From Actinoplanes missouriensis 431 (GTDB lineage Bacteria > Actinomycetota > Actinomycetes > Mycobacteriales > Micromonosporaceae), in contig NC_017093.1 of the NCBI RefSeq assembly GCF_000284295.1, positions 5,518,001-5,582,000 on the forward strand: 64,000 nt of DNA, given 5' to 3'. Position 1 is the first letter of the stretch; each line of letters opens with the position of its first letter. Below, piece by piece: positions 42,064 to 51,469 of the stretch. A program made the translations under genes and the position numbers. Under the pieces are notes generated by a model, which had not been told where the DNA came from, searched no databases, and saw only the letters and a program-made list of their open reading frames with translations.

Positions 42064-42600
42064 TCAACGCGGAGTGGCGAAGTCCTGAACCCAGTACGGA
42101 GTGTCACCGCCGGCGATCGCCAATCCGACACCCATCTGCTCCAGCCGGCAGTCCAGGATGTTCTCCCGATGACTCGGGCTGGCCATCCAGTCGCCGACCA
42201 CCTCGAACGGCGACTTCTGCCCCCGGGCGATGTTCTCGCCGTAGCGGCGCCACGAGTACCCCGCGTGACTGACCCGCTCGCCGGCCCGGTCGCCGCGCCC
42301 GTCCTCGTGGTCGAAGTAGTTGCGGCGCGCCATGTCCGCGGCGTGCCGGTTCGCGGCCTCGATCAGCCGCCGGTCCGCGGTCAGCGCGTCACAGCCGTGC
42401 CCGCGCCGGTTCTGGTTGACGAGTGCGAGGACCTCCTGCTGGACCGGGGCGGTGGGGCTGTCCGAGATGTCCCGCGCCGACACCGCGTCACGCGCCGTCC
42501 GCTCCAGCACCATCCCGCCCGGCTGCCGCGCCTGCACTGGTATCCCACCCGCGGCCAGCATCGCGGCGGCCGCGCAGGCCACCGTCAGAAGTCTCCGCAT
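42064..42600 (-). CDS. CAP/SCP-family secreted protein
   Basis: A 178-residue secreted protein. Signal peptide MRRLLTVACAAAAMLAAGGIP; the CAP domain runs from about residue 50: VLALVNQNRRGHGCDAL, ANRHAADMARRNYFDHED and the signature YGENIARGQKSPFEVVGDWMASPSHRENIL, with the conserved His and Glu. A C-terminal tail (GDTPYWVQDFATPR) completes the fold. Functions of bacterial CAP proteins are poorly defined (lipid binding or protease-like roles). The start at 42600 is decided by the signal peptide; upstream residues are an unsupported extension. Confidence 0.9.
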   Translation of the reverse strand: MRRLLTVACAAAAMLAAGGIPVQARQPGGMVLERTARDAVSARDISDSPTAPVQQEVLALVNQNRRGHGCDALTADRRLIEAANRHAADMARRNYFDHEDGRGDRAGERVSHAGYSWRRYGENIARGQKSPFEVVGDWMASPSHRENILDCRLEQMGVGLAIAGGDTPYWVQDFATPR

Positions 42601-42877
42601 AACGTTGTCGATCCCGTCGATCAGGGCGTCCCGGCCGTTCCGCGACGCACGCCGGTTGACCAACGGCCGCTGATTCGCGCCGGACACTCGCCGCTTTCCG
42701 GCCCCTGAAGATCAACACCCTTCTCTGGTACGGGGTGAGCTGCGCGAACGTCGTTTCCCGGCAGCACACGCGTCGCACAATCGCACCGGAAAACCGGATC
42801 ATTCCGTCTATCGGGGTAATCCGCTCAGGCGTTATTGACGGCCGCCCGGCCGGTCCCGATCCCTCCCCCGCCGCCGC

Positions 42878-42883
42878 TACTTT
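42878..42883 (+). promoter_or_regulatory. Candidate leaderless -10 box of the acyltransferase gene
   Basis: TACTTT ends 6 nt before the GTG at 42890, with no Shine-Dalgarno. Confidence 0.5.
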
Positions 42884-42889
42884 TTCGCG

Positions 42890-44242
42890 GTGCGAAATCG
42901 ATACCTGGATCTTCTCCGCGCCGCCGCGATCATCCGGGTGATCGTCTATCACCACTTCGGATGGCCGATCCTGTCCATCGTGTTCCCGGCCATGGGCGTG
43001 ATGTTCGCGGTGGCCGGCTCGCTCACCGCGGCGTCCCTGGCGAAGCGGTCCGCCGGGAGCGTGGTGACCTCCCGGATGCGCCGCCTGCTCCCCCCGGTCT
43101 GGCTCCTCGGCCTGGTCGCGGTGCCCGCCATGCTCTACGCCGGATGGCGGGGCGAGACCGGCGGCGAGCACCCGTTCCAGCCGTCCACACTGGTCTTCTG
43201 GCTGCTCCCGCTCGGCGACCCGCCGGGCAGCGACGCGGGGGCCTTCGTCTGGGACGCGCTCTGGTACGTCCGGACGTACCTCTGGCTGGTTCTGCTCTCC
43301 CCCGTGCTCTTCCCGCTGTTCCGCCGGGTGGGCTGGCCGCTGCTCGCCCTGCCGCTGCTGCTCATGGTCGTGCTGGAGCGCGGCTCGTTCGGGATGCCGG
43401 CGCCGGTCGAGTCGGCGCTGTGGGACCTCGCCACGTACGGCGCGTGCTGGCTGGCCGGTTTCGCACACCGGGACGGGCGGCTCGGCCGTACCCATCCGGT
43501 CCTGGTCCTCAGCGCCTTCGCCGCGCTCGCCGGCCTCGGCCTGACGTGGCTCGTCCAGGGTCACGAGGAGACCGGCTGGGACCTGAACGAGGTCTCCGAG
43601 GCGCAGGCGGTCTACTCGCTGGCGTTCGTCCTGCTGGTGCTGCGCTGGCAGCCGCCGATCGAGAAGCTGGTCGCGGTCCCGGCCGTGGACCGGCTGGTGA
43701 ACCTGCTCAACGCGCGGGCCGTCACGGTCTACCTCTGGCACGGCGCCGCGATCGCCGCGGTCTGGCCGATCCTCGCCGCGATCGCGATGGAGGATCTCGG
43801 ATCGTTCGAGGCTCCGGTGACGCTGGGGATCACGTTCGGGGTGACCGCGCTCGCCGTGGTGGCGTTCGGCTGGGCCGAGGATCTGGCCGCGAGACGCCGG
43901 CCGCGGCTGTGGCCGGCCGACCCGACGGCGGTCCGCCCCGCGCCGCCGCAGCCGGTTGGCCCGGCTGGCCCGGCTGGTCCGGCCGGCTCCTCGGCACCGG
44001 CCGGCTCGCGGAGTCCCGCCGGACCGGCGCCGGCCGGCTCGCCCGTCGTCCACCCGTCCGAGCCGGTCACGCTCGGTTTCCAGGCAACACCGGGGCTGCG
44101 GCTGACGCCGGGCGGGACCGACATGCCGGTGGCCGGGCGCCCGGTGCCGGGGTACGGGTTCGACGAGGCCGCGCCGCAGCACCAGGCCGGGTACGGCGGC
44201 GTGCCGTGGACCGGTCACTCCGGGGACGACGGCGCCCCCTGA
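42890..44242 (+). CDS. Acyltransferase 3-family membrane protein
   Basis: A 450-residue integral membrane protein with about ten helices over residues 8-330, starting NRYLDLLRAAAIIRVIVYHHFGW. The YHHFG histidine pair and the RAxAI stretch match acyltransferase 3 enzymes that O-acetylate sugars, lipids or peptidoglycan. The C-terminal 130 residues are a Pro/Ala/Gly-rich cytoplasmic tail with no known domain. A leaderless promoter is likely. The gene is single and its acceptor cannot be inferred. Confidence 0.87.
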   Translation: MRNRYLDLLRAAAIIRVIVYHHFGWPILSIVFPAMGVMFAVAGSLTAASLAKRSAGSVVTSRMRRLLPPVWLLGLVAVPAMLYAGWRGETGGEHPFQPSTLVFWLLPLGDPPGSDAGAFVWDALWYVRTYLWLVLLSPVLFPLFRRVGWPLLALPLLLMVVLERGSFGMPAPVESALWDLATYGACWLAGFAHRDGRLGRTHPVLVLSAFAALAGLGLTWLVQGHEETGWDLNEVSEAQAVYSLAFVLLVLRWQPPIEKLVAVPAVDRLVNLLNARAVTVYLWHGAAIAAVWPILAAIAMEDLGSFEAPVTLGITFGVTALAVVAFGWAEDLAARRRPRLWPADPTAVRPAPPQPVGPAGPAGPAGSSAPAGSRSPAGPAPAGSPVVHPSEPVTLGFQATPGLRLTPGGTDMPVAGRPVPGYGFDEAAPQHQAGYGGVPWTGHSGDDGAP

Positions 44243-44357
44243 AAGCCCGGTCCCGGCGCGAGGAGGGCGGCCACGCGCCGGGACCGGCCCGTCCCCGGCC
44301 GGGAAAGCACGCCACCTGAAAGCGAGCGAAGCTCACTGAAGCTGGCAATACGGTCGC

Positions 44358-44363
44358 TAGTCT
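44358..44363 (+). promoter_or_regulatory. Candidate leaderless -10 box of the chemosensory operon
   Basis: TAGTCT ends 7 nt before the GTG of the first CheW gene. It would drive the whole eight-gene coupled operon. Confidence 0.5.
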
Positions 44364-44370
44364 GAGCTTT

Positions 44371-44856
44371 GTGGGAGGGCTGCAGGGGGAGGCAGTGGTC
44401 GGCGCTCGGGTGACAGCGCTGGTGTTCCACGCTGGGCCGCTGTACTGCGCGTTCCCCCTGGACGAGGTGGTCGAGACGATGCGGCCGCTGCAGACCCGGC
44501 CGCTCGCCGGGACGCCGCCCTACGTCCGCGGCCTGTCCATCCTGCGCGGCATGCCGTCACCCGTCGTCGACGTCACCCACCTGCTCACCGGGGAGCCCGG
44601 CGAGATCAGCCGGTACGTCGCGGTCCGGGCCGGCCGGGGCGTGGTGGCCTGCGCGACCGGGCCGGTCCTCGGCGTGCAGGAGGTCGAGGTGGAACCGGCC
44701 GAGGGGCCCACCGCCGCGCTCAGCGGCGTGGTGTCCAAGGCGCTGATCGCCGCGGTCGGGCGGATGGAGACCGAGCCGCTGGTCCTGCTGCGCGGGATCC
44801 GGACCGTCCCCGACGAGGTGTGGGAGGCCGCCGGCAGCACGGGGGCCGCCGCATGA
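44371..44856 (+). CDS. CheW-like coupling protein (first of two)
   Basis: A 161-residue CheW domain: VFHAGPLYCAFPLDEVVETMRPL, YVRGLSILRGMPSPVVDVTHLL and a C-terminal ALIAAVGRMETEPLVLLRG. It should bridge the receptor and CheA-type kinase. First gene of the chemosensory operon; a GTG start with a candidate leaderless promoter. Its stop overlaps the CheR start as ATGA. Confidence 0.93.
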   Translation: MGGLQGEAVVGARVTALVFHAGPLYCAFPLDEVVETMRPLQTRPLAGTPPYVRGLSILRGMPSPVVDVTHLLTGEPGEISRYVAVRAGRGVVACATGPVLGVQEVEVEPAEGPTAALSGVVSKALIAAVGRMETEPLVLLRGIRTVPDEVWEAAGSTGAAA

Positions 44857-46337
44857 CGCGCGCGACGGACCTGAGCCGGTTCTGGGAGATCCTCGAGCGG
44901 CGCCTCGGGTGGACGCACACCGACCAGGACGGGACGCAGACCACGACCGTGCTCGCCGAGCGGGCCGCCGCGCACGGGCTGAGCGAGCGCGCCTACCTGG
45001 CCCGGCTGACCCGGGCCGGCTGGGAGAGCGAGACCACCGCGCTCGCCGACGCGCTCAGCATCACCGAGACCTACTTCTTCCGGCACAGCGACCAGTTCCG
45101 GATCCTGCGTGAGCAGGCCCTCCCCCAGCGGCTGGCGGCCCGCGCGGGACAGCGGGTGCTCCGGCTCATCTCGGTGGGGTGTTCGTCCGGCGAGGAGGCG
45201 TACTCGCTGGCCATCGAGGCGTACCGGGCCCGGCCGGGCAGCGACTGGATCGTCGCGGTGACCGGGGTCGACGCCAGCCGGCGGATGCTGGCGAAGGCGC
45301 GCGACGCGACATATCCCGAGTGGTCGCTGCGGGAGACCCCGGACGACGTGCGGCAGCGCTGGTTCCGCCGGTCCGGCGACGATTTCCGGGTGGCGCCGGA
45401 GGTGGTGTCCACGGTCCGGTTCGCCGAGCAGAACCTGGCCGAGGAGGCGCCGGACCTCTGGCAGACCGGCCGGTACGACGTGATCTTCTGCCGCAACGTG
45501 CTGATGTACCTGACCCCGGCCATCGCGGGCCGGCTGATCCGGTGGCTCACCGACGCGCTCGCGCCCGGCGGCTACCTCTTCCTCGGGCACACCGACTCGC
45601 TCGGCAGCGATCCGGACGGCCTGCGGCTGTGCCACGACGGCGGAACCGTCTTCTACCGGCGCGAGGAGGCCGAGCCGGACCGGCCGGCGCGGCCGCCGGA
45701 ATCCGGGCGGCCGGCGGAATCCGGGCGGCCGGCGGAATCCGGGCGGCCGGCGGAATCGGGACCGGGATCGGACGCGGCCTCGCCGCCGCAGCGGACGCCG
45801 CCGGCACCGCGCCGGATGGAGACACCGGTTCGCCGGGTGGAGCCGACCGGGACACCGGCCTACGACCGGGCGCTCGGACTGCTCCGCGACGACCTGTTCA
45901 GCGACGCGCTGGACGCACTCGGCGACCCGGCCGGGATCCGCGAGCTGCTGCTGAGCGGCGTGCTGCTGGCCCAGTCCGGCCGGATCGACGAGGCCCGGGA
46001 CGCCGCACACCGGCTGATGGAGATCGGCGGGCCGCACCCGGACGCGCATCACCTGCTCGGCGTCTGCCACGAGCTGGACTGCGCGGATCAGGCGGTCGGG
46101 CAGTACCGGCTGGCCGCGTACCTGGATCCGGGGTTCGCGATGCCCCGGCTGCGGCTCGGCCTGCTGGCCCGGCGGCGTGGCGACGGCCGGGGCGCGGTCG
46201 CCCACCTGGAACCGGCCCTCGGGTTGCTGGCGGCCGAGGACGAGGAGCGGATCGTGCTGTTCGGCGGCGGATTCGGGCGGCTCGCGCTGACCACGCTCTG
46301 CCGTACCGAACTGGAGGCCTGTGGGGTGCGGCGGTGA
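44853..46337 (+). CDS. CheR-type methyltransferase fused to TPR domain (WspC-like)
   Basis: A 494-residue protein. Residues 1-275 are a SAM-dependent glutamate methyltransferase with SVGCSSGEEAYSLAIEA (SAM loop), GVDASRRMLAKARDA and CRNVLMYLTPAIA. A Pro/Ser/Gly linker with three perfect SGRPAE units (DNA 45698-45751) leads to a C-terminal TPR-type helical array (about residues 335-475). Fusion of CheR to TPRs is the WspC/FrzF layout. It should methylate the MCP two genes downstream. Confidence 0.95.
   Translation: MTRATDLSRFWEILERRLGWTHTDQDGTQTTTVLAERAAAHGLSERAYLARLTRAGWESETTALADALSITETYFFRHSDQFRILREQALPQRLAARAGQRVLRLISVGCSSGEEAYSLAIEAYRARPGSDWIVAVTGVDASRRMLAKARDATYPEWSLRETPDDVRQRWFRRSGDDFRVAPEVVSTVRFAEQNLAEEAPDLWQTGRYDVIFCRNVLMYLTPAIAGRLIRWLTDALAPGGYLFLGHTDSLGSDPDGLRLCHDGGTVFYRREEAEPDRPARPPESGRPAESGRPAESGRPAESGPGSDAASPPQRTPPAPRRMETPVRRVEPTGTPAYDRALGLLRDDLFSDALDALGDPAGIRELLLSGVLLAQSGRIDEARDAAHRLMEIGGPHPDAHHLLGVCHELDCADQAVGQYRLAAYLDPGFAMPRLRLGLLARRRGDGRGAVAHLEPALGLLAAEDEERIVLFGGGFGRLALTTLCRTELEACGVRR
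45698..45751 (+). repeat. 18-bp tandem repeat in the CheR linker, three perfect copies
   Basis: Three head-to-tail units of GGAATCCGGGCGGCCGGC in frame encode E-S-G-R-P-A. They lie between the methyltransferase and TPR regions and keep the frame. Confidence 0.9.
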
Positions 46338-46876
46338 CCGGGCCGTCGGTGGCCGACCGGGTGAGCCGGCTCCGCACCGAGTTCGACAGGTCGTTCGCCG
46401 AGCCGGCCCGGACCGTCGGCGCGGACAGCGTGGAGCTGCTCGCGATCGGGGTGGGCGGCCGGCCGTACGCCCTCCGTCTCGCCCAGGCCTCCGGCGTGCA
46501 CCCGGACCGGCCGGTGACCGCGCTGCCCACCCCGGTGCCCGCGCTGCTCGGCGTGGCCGGGTTCGCCGGCACCGTGGTGCCGGTCTACGACCTGGCCGCC
46601 CTGCTCGGCCACCCGATCCCGGAACGGCCCCGCTGGCTGGTTCTGACCAGCGGCACGCCACCGCTGGCGCTCGCCTTCCACCAGCTCGACCACCACCTGC
46701 GGGTGCCGGTGACCGACGTGGTGGCGGGTTCGATCGGTGACGGCGGGCCACAGGCGTACCTGCAGGGACTGGTCCGGCTGCCGGACGGCAACCGGCCGAT
46801 CGTGGACGTGCCGGCGACCCGCGCGCTCGTCCATCAGCTGGCCGGGCACCGGCCTGATTCTGAGGAGTCGTCATGA
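46334..46876 (+). CDS. CheW-like coupling protein (second, WspD-like)
   Basis: A 180-residue protein with an N-terminal helix (residues 5-25) and a CheW domain: ELLAIGVGGRPYALRLAQASGV, LGVAGFAGTVVPVYDLAALL and YLQGLVRLPDGNRPIVDV. The GTG overlaps the CheR stop as GTGA. Two CheW proteins flanking CheR is the Wsp-type arrangement (WspB-WspC-WspD). Confidence 0.9.
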   Translation: MTGPSVADRVSRLRTEFDRSFAEPARTVGADSVELLAIGVGGRPYALRLAQASGVHPDRPVTALPTPVPALLGVAGFAGTVVPVYDLAALLGHPIPERPRWLVLTSGTPPLALAFHQLDHHLRVPVTDVVAGSIGDGGPQAYLQGLVRLPDGNRPIVDVPATRALVHQLAGHRPDSEESS

Positions 46877-48342
46877 TGGCCGGAAGCACCTACGGCCGGA
46901 AGCTGGCCTTCGGCGTCGCCATCACCATCGCCCTGACCCTGCTCTCCATCGGCACCGCGGTCGGGGCCCTGATCTTCGTGGTGAACTACAAGGACCGGGT
47001 CATCACGAACGCCACCACGAACCTGGTCGGCGCGGAGACGCTCGGGCGCACGCTGGAGACCCGGCTCGCCGACTTCCGCGGTTACCTGCTCTACCGGACC
47101 CAGGATTTCTCGGACGCGGCCGAGGCCGACCGCAAGACGTTCGCGACCCAGCTGACGGCCCTGCGCGCCGCGATGCCGGAGACCGCGCTGCAGACCATGC
47201 TCGACGAGGTGGAGCAGCTCGAGGCCGAGCACGCCGCGGCGGTCGCCCGGGTGATGGCGCAGCGGGCCGCCGGGGCGACCGTCGACGAGATCATCCGGGT
47301 CAACGACAACCAGTCCGTGCCGTTGCGGGAGCAGTTGCAGTCCGCGCTCGCGGACCTGATCGCCCGCGTCCGATCCGACCTGGAGACCGATCGCCGGGAG
47401 TCCTCCGAGCGGGCCAACCTGGCGATCACCGCGATCATCGCCCTGGGGGCGCTGGCCACGGCCTGTGCCGCCGCGGTGGCCTGGCGGCTGAGCCGGGACC
47501 TCAAGCGGGAGGTGGGCGCCGCGGTCGGGCACATCCAGAGCTCCTCGGCGCAGCTGGAGGCGGCCGCGTCGCAGCAGGTCAGCGGCGGCCGGGACCAGGC
47601 CAGCGCGATGAGCGAGATCACCACCACGATCAGCGAGCTGCTGATCACCTCGCGGCAGATCGCCGACTCCGCCCAACGGGTGTCCAAGATCGCGGAGGAG
47701 ACCGAGGCGGCGGCCCGGGCCGGTGACGCGACGATCGATCAGACCCGCGCGTCGATCACGGCGATCCGTACCCAGGTGGACCAGATCGTGCAGCACATGC
47801 TGTCGCTCGGCGAGAAGTCGCAGCAGATCGGTTCGGTCGTCGACCTGGTCTCGGAGCTGGCCGAGCAGACCAACATCCTGGCCATCAACGCCACCATCGA
47901 GGCGAGCGGCGCGGGCGAGTGGGGCCGGCGGTTCGCCGTGGTCGCCGAGGAGATCCGCAAGCTGGCGGACCGGACGGCGGCGTCGGCCAAGGAGATCCGG
48001 GCGCTGATCGAGGACGTGCGCGGGGCGGTCAACACCACGGTGATGGCCACCGAGATCGGGGCGAAGGCGGTGGACTCCGGCGCCCGGCAGTTCAACGAGG
48101 CCACCAACTCGTTCCGCGAGATCGTCAAGCTGGTCGCCACCACCAACGACGCCACCCGGGAGATCGAGCTCTCGACGAAACAGCAGACCACCGCGGTGGA
48201 ACAGGTGAACGTCGCGGCCGGCGACACCGCCCGGGTGTCCCGGGAGACCGAGAGCAGCGCGGTGCAGACGAAACAGACCGCGGCGCATCTCACCGCACTC
48301 TCCGGTGATCTGCTCGAACTCGTCGGGTCCGGAAAGCACTGA
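46873..48342 (+). CDS. Methyl-accepting chemotaxis protein (WspA-like position)
   Basis: A 489-residue receptor. TM1 residues 15-38, an extracytoplasmic helical sensor region (four-helix/CHASE3-like, about 40-175), TM2 about 178-198, then a signalling domain with hairpin tip SELAEQTNILAINATIEASGAGEWGRRFAVVAEEI. No clear HAMP domain separates TM2 from the signalling helices, and no C-terminal CheR-binding pentapeptide is seen. Coupled to the second CheW by ATGA overlap. Confidence 0.95.
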   Translation: MMAGSTYGRKLAFGVAITIALTLLSIGTAVGALIFVVNYKDRVITNATTNLVGAETLGRTLETRLADFRGYLLYRTQDFSDAAEADRKTFATQLTALRAAMPETALQTMLDEVEQLEAEHAAAVARVMAQRAAGATVDEIIRVNDNQSVPLREQLQSALADLIARVRSDLETDRRESSERANLAITAIIALGALATACAAAVAWRLSRDLKREVGAAVGHIQSSSAQLEAAASQQVSGGRDQASAMSEITTTISELLITSRQIADSAQRVSKIAEETEAAARAGDATIDQTRASITAIRTQVDQIVQHMLSLGEKSQQIGSVVDLVSELAEQTNILAINATIEASGAGEWGRRFAVVAEEIRKLADRTAASAKEIRALIEDVRGAVNTTVMATEIGAKAVDSGARQFNEATNSFREIVKLVATTNDATREIELSTKQQTTAVEQVNVAAGDTARVSRETESSAVQTKQTAAHLTALSGDLLELVGSGKH

Positions 48343-50405
48343 TGGCTCGCGACCCGCTGCGCTACTTCCGGCTCGAGGCCCGGGAACTGATCGACCAGAT
48401 CAGCGCCGGCGTCCTCGACCTGGACCAGCGGCCCGGCCCCGAGCCGGTGGGCCGGCTGCTGCGCGTGGCGCACACCCTCAAGGGCGCGGCCCGGGTGGTG
48501 AAGCAGAAGGAGATCGCCGACCGGGCGCACGCGTTCGAGGAGATCCTGGTGCCGCACCGGACGGGCGACAGTCCCCTGGCGGCCGAGGAGATGCGGGAGC
48601 TGCTCCGCCTCAACGACGAGATCCTGGCGCACGTCGCCGAGATGGAGACGCCCGGACCGCCGGACGAACCGCCGGCCGTCCCGGACGCCCCCGCCCCGCC
48701 GGTCGCGCCGGCCATGCCGGAACCGGAGGCCGTCGTGCCCAGCCGGGCGTCCTCCAGCGACCTGGACGAGTTGCTCGACGCGATCAGCGAGACCAGCGCC
48801 CAGATGGCCCCGATGCGCGAGGGCTGCGGCACGATCGAGCGCCTGCACCGCTTCGCCGAGACGCTCGCCGACCAGCTGCGCACCGGCGATCCCGCCGCGG
48901 CACGGACCTCCGCGGTCCGGCTCGCCGGCGAGATCGGCACGGCGAGCCGCCGGTTCACCGACGCAGCCGATCAAATCGAGCGCGGACTCGACGACGTCCG
49001 GGCCAAGGCCGAGGCTCTGCGGCTGGTGCCGGCCGGCACCATCTTCACGGCGCTGCGCCGGGCGGTGCGCGACGCGGCGGACACCGAGGGCCGGAAGGTA
49101 CGGTTCGTCACCCACGGCGCCGACATCCGGATGGGCGCCCACCTGCTCGGCCCGGTCAGCGGGGCGTTCCTGCACGTGGTGCGCAACGCCGTGGCGCACG
49201 GCATGGAACCGGAGGAGGTGCGGCTCGCCGCCGGCAAACCGGCCGAGGGCACGGTCACGGTCACGGTGGAGCGGCGCGGCCGGTGGGCGGTGTTCCGCTG
49301 CGTGGACGACGGGCGCGGCTTCGATCTCGCGGCGCTGCGGCGGACCGCCACCGAGCGCGGGATGCTGGGCGAGAGCGAGCAGGCGCCCGCCGACCAGGAG
49401 CTCCTCGATCTGGTGCTGCGCGGCGGCATCAGCACCTCGGCGCAGGTCACCGAGGTGGCCGGGCGCGGCATCGGGATGGACGCGGTCCGCGACGTCGCGG
49501 CGCAGCTGCACGGTGAGGTCGACGTCCGCAGCAGGCCCGGCGAGGGCGCCACGGTCGAGCTGACCATCCCGCTCACCCTGCTCAGCATGACCGGGCTGAT
49601 GGTCGAGGCGGGTGGCTCCAGCGCGACGGTCCCCCTGGACGCGGTCCGCGGATGCCTGCGGCTGAGTGCCGCGGAGGCGGCCGCCGCCGCCGCGAGCGGG
49701 CAGATCCTGTACGACGGGAGCGCCGCCCCCTTCCTCCCCCTCGCCGAGGTGCTCTACACCGGTGACACGGTCCCCGACACCCCGGGCACCGGCGCCGCGA
49801 TCGTGGTCGACTGCTCGACCGGCACGTTCGCGGTCGGGGCGGACCGGCTCTGCGGGACCTCGGCCCTGGTGGCCCGGCCGCTCCCGGAGCTCGCCCCGGC
49901 CTCCCCGGTGATCAGCAGCGTCTCGATCGAGGCGGACGGCCGCCCCCGGCTCGTGCTGGACCCGGAAGGGCTGGCCTCGGTGGTGCTGCGCGGGCACCAC
50001 ACCAACCCCCGGACGGCGGGCGCCTCGGCCACGCCGCTGCCGATCCTGGTGGTGGACGACTCGCTCACCACCCGGATGCTGGAGCGCAGCATCCTGGAGT
50101 CGGCCGGGTACGAGGTCGAGCTCGCCGCCTCCGGCGAGGAGGGCCTGGAGAAGGCCCGCGGCGGCCGGTACGGGCTGATCCTCTCCGACATCGACATGCC
50201 CGGCATCGACGGCTTCACGCTGGTCGAGCGGATCCGGGCCGACCCGCGGCTGGCGGCCGTCCCGTGCGTGCTGGTCAGCTCGCGGGCCGGCGCCGAGGAC
50301 CGGGAACGCGGCCGGGAGGCGGGCGCCGACGCGTACGTGGTCAAGGGCGAGTTCGACCAGGAAGAGCTGCTGGCCCACATCCGTCGACTGGTGGTGCGCT
50401 CATGA
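48342..50405 (+). CDS. CheA-type hybrid kinase with C-terminal receiver (WspE-like)
   Basis: A 687-residue kinase. The HPt domain has phospho-His44 in RVAHTLKGAARVV; P3/dimerisation helices about 145-230; ATPase domain with N-box HVVRNAVAHGMEPEE, G-boxes DDGRGFD and GRGIGMDAVRDVA; a CheW-like P5 domain (about 415-545); and a receiver with phospho-acceptor Asp616 in LSDIDMPGIDG. This HPt-HATPase-CheW-REC layout equals WspE/FrzE. No stand-alone CheY is present in the operon. Confidence 0.95.
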   Translation: MARDPLRYFRLEARELIDQISAGVLDLDQRPGPEPVGRLLRVAHTLKGAARVVKQKEIADRAHAFEEILVPHRTGDSPLAAEEMRELLRLNDEILAHVAEMETPGPPDEPPAVPDAPAPPVAPAMPEPEAVVPSRASSSDLDELLDAISETSAQMAPMREGCGTIERLHRFAETLADQLRTGDPAAARTSAVRLAGEIGTASRRFTDAADQIERGLDDVRAKAEALRLVPAGTIFTALRRAVRDAADTEGRKVRFVTHGADIRMGAHLLGPVSGAFLHVVRNAVAHGMEPEEVRLAAGKPAEGTVTVTVERRGRWAVFRCVDDGRGFDLAALRRTATERGMLGESEQAPADQELLDLVLRGGISTSAQVTEVAGRGIGMDAVRDVAAQLHGEVDVRSRPGEGATVELTIPLTLLSMTGLMVEAGGSSATVPLDAVRGCLRLSAAEAAAAAASGQILYDGSAAPFLPLAEVLYTGDTVPDTPGTGAAIVVDCSTGTFAVGADRLCGTSALVARPLPELAPASPVISSVSIEADGRPRLVLDPEGLASVVLRGHHTNPRTAGASATPLPILVVDDSLTTRMLERSILESAGYEVELAASGEEGLEKARGGRYGLILSDIDMPGIDGFTLVERIRADPRLAAVPCVLVSSRAGAEDRERGREAGADAYVVKGEFDQEELLAHIRRLVVRS

Positions 50406-51469
50406 TCCGGGTTCTGATCGTCGAGGACTCCCTCACCATGCGCCACCACCTGCGGGAGGCGCTCGCCCCGGACCCGGAGCTGCAGGTCGTCGGCGAGGCG
50501 GTGGACGGCGAGCGGGCCGTCGAGCTGGCCGGCCGGCTGCGCCCCGACGTGATCACGATGGACATGATGCTGCCCGGCATCAGCGGGCTGGATGCCACCG
50601 AGCACATCATGGCCGAGCATCCGACGCCGATCCTGGTCGTCTCGTCGGCGGACCGGCAGGAGCTGTTCAGCACGTACAACGCGCTCGCCGCCGGGGCGGT
50701 GGACGTGCTGGAGAAGCCGCGCGGCGACGACTCGGACGCGGACTGGGGCCAGCGGCTGCGCACCACCCTGCGGATGGTCTCCCGGATCCGGGTGATCACC
50801 CATCCGCGGGCCCGGCTGGGCGGCCGGGCCCGGCCCGCGCCGGTGGCGGTGACGTCCGCGTCCACGGCGCCGGCCGCCGCGGCGGCGCTCAGCGTGGTCG
50901 CGATCGGCGCGTCCACCGGTGGCCCGGGCGCGCTCACCACGCTGATCCGCGAGCTGCCGCCGAACTTCGGCACCCCGGTCCTGGTGGTGCAGCACATCGC
51001 GGCGAGCGAGCAGTTCGCGGTGGCGTTCTCCGACTGGCTCGCCGGGCAGACCGGCCGCAACGTGCGCTACGCGACCGACGGCACCCCGATCAGCCGGATC
51101 GGCGGCCAGGTGCTGCTCGCTCCCCCGGACCGCCACCTGTACGTCCGGGACAAACTGCTGCGGCTCAGCGACGGGCCGCCCCGGCACTCCTGCCGGCCCG
51201 CCGTGGACGTGCTCTTCGAGTCGGTGGCCGCCGAGTTCGGCTCGACCGCGGCCGGCTGCCTGCTCACCGGGATGGGCCGGGACGGCGCGGCCGGGCTGCT
51301 GCAGATGCGCAACCGGGGCGCGATCACGTTCGCCCAGGACGAGGGGAGCTGCGTCGTCTACGGCATGCCGCGGGAGGCGGCGCTGATCGGCGCGGCCGTG
51401 CACGTGCTGCCGCCGGGGCGGATGGCCGCCCGGCTCGCCGAACTGCATCCGGCGGTGTCCCGGCGATGA
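50402..51469 (+). CDS. cheB: CheB protein-glutamate methylesterase with receiver
   Basis: A 355-residue CheB. REC domain 1-120 (VLIVEDSLTMRHHL, MDMMLPGISGLDATEHI) and methylesterase domain about 160-350 with IGASTGGPGALTTLI (catalytic Ser), VQHIAASEQFAVAF (His) and TGMGRDGAAGLLQM (Asp). It removes methyl groups from the MCP. The ATG overlaps the CheA-REC stop as ATGA. Confidence 0.96.
   Translation: MIRVLIVEDSLTMRHHLREALAPDPELQVVGEAVDGERAVELAGRLRPDVITMDMMLPGISGLDATEHIMAEHPTPILVVSSADRQELFSTYNALAAGAVDVLEKPRGDDSDADWGQRLRTTLRMVSRIRVITHPRARLGGRARPAPVAVTSASTAPAAAAALSVVAIGASTGGPGALTTLIRELPPNFGTPVLVVQHIAASEQFAVAFSDWLAGQTGRNVRYATDGTPISRIGGQVLLAPPDRHLYVRDKLLRLSDGPPRHSCRPAVDVLFESVAAEFGSTAAGCLLTGMGRDGAAGLLQMRNRGAITFAQDEGSCVVYGMPREAALIGAAVHVLPPGRMAARLAELHPAVSRR

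Noticed and set aside
45698..45751. Repeats in the CheR gene as a sign of a frameshifted or broken gene
   Set aside because: The units are 18 nt, stay in frame and lie in a flexible linker between two intact domains.
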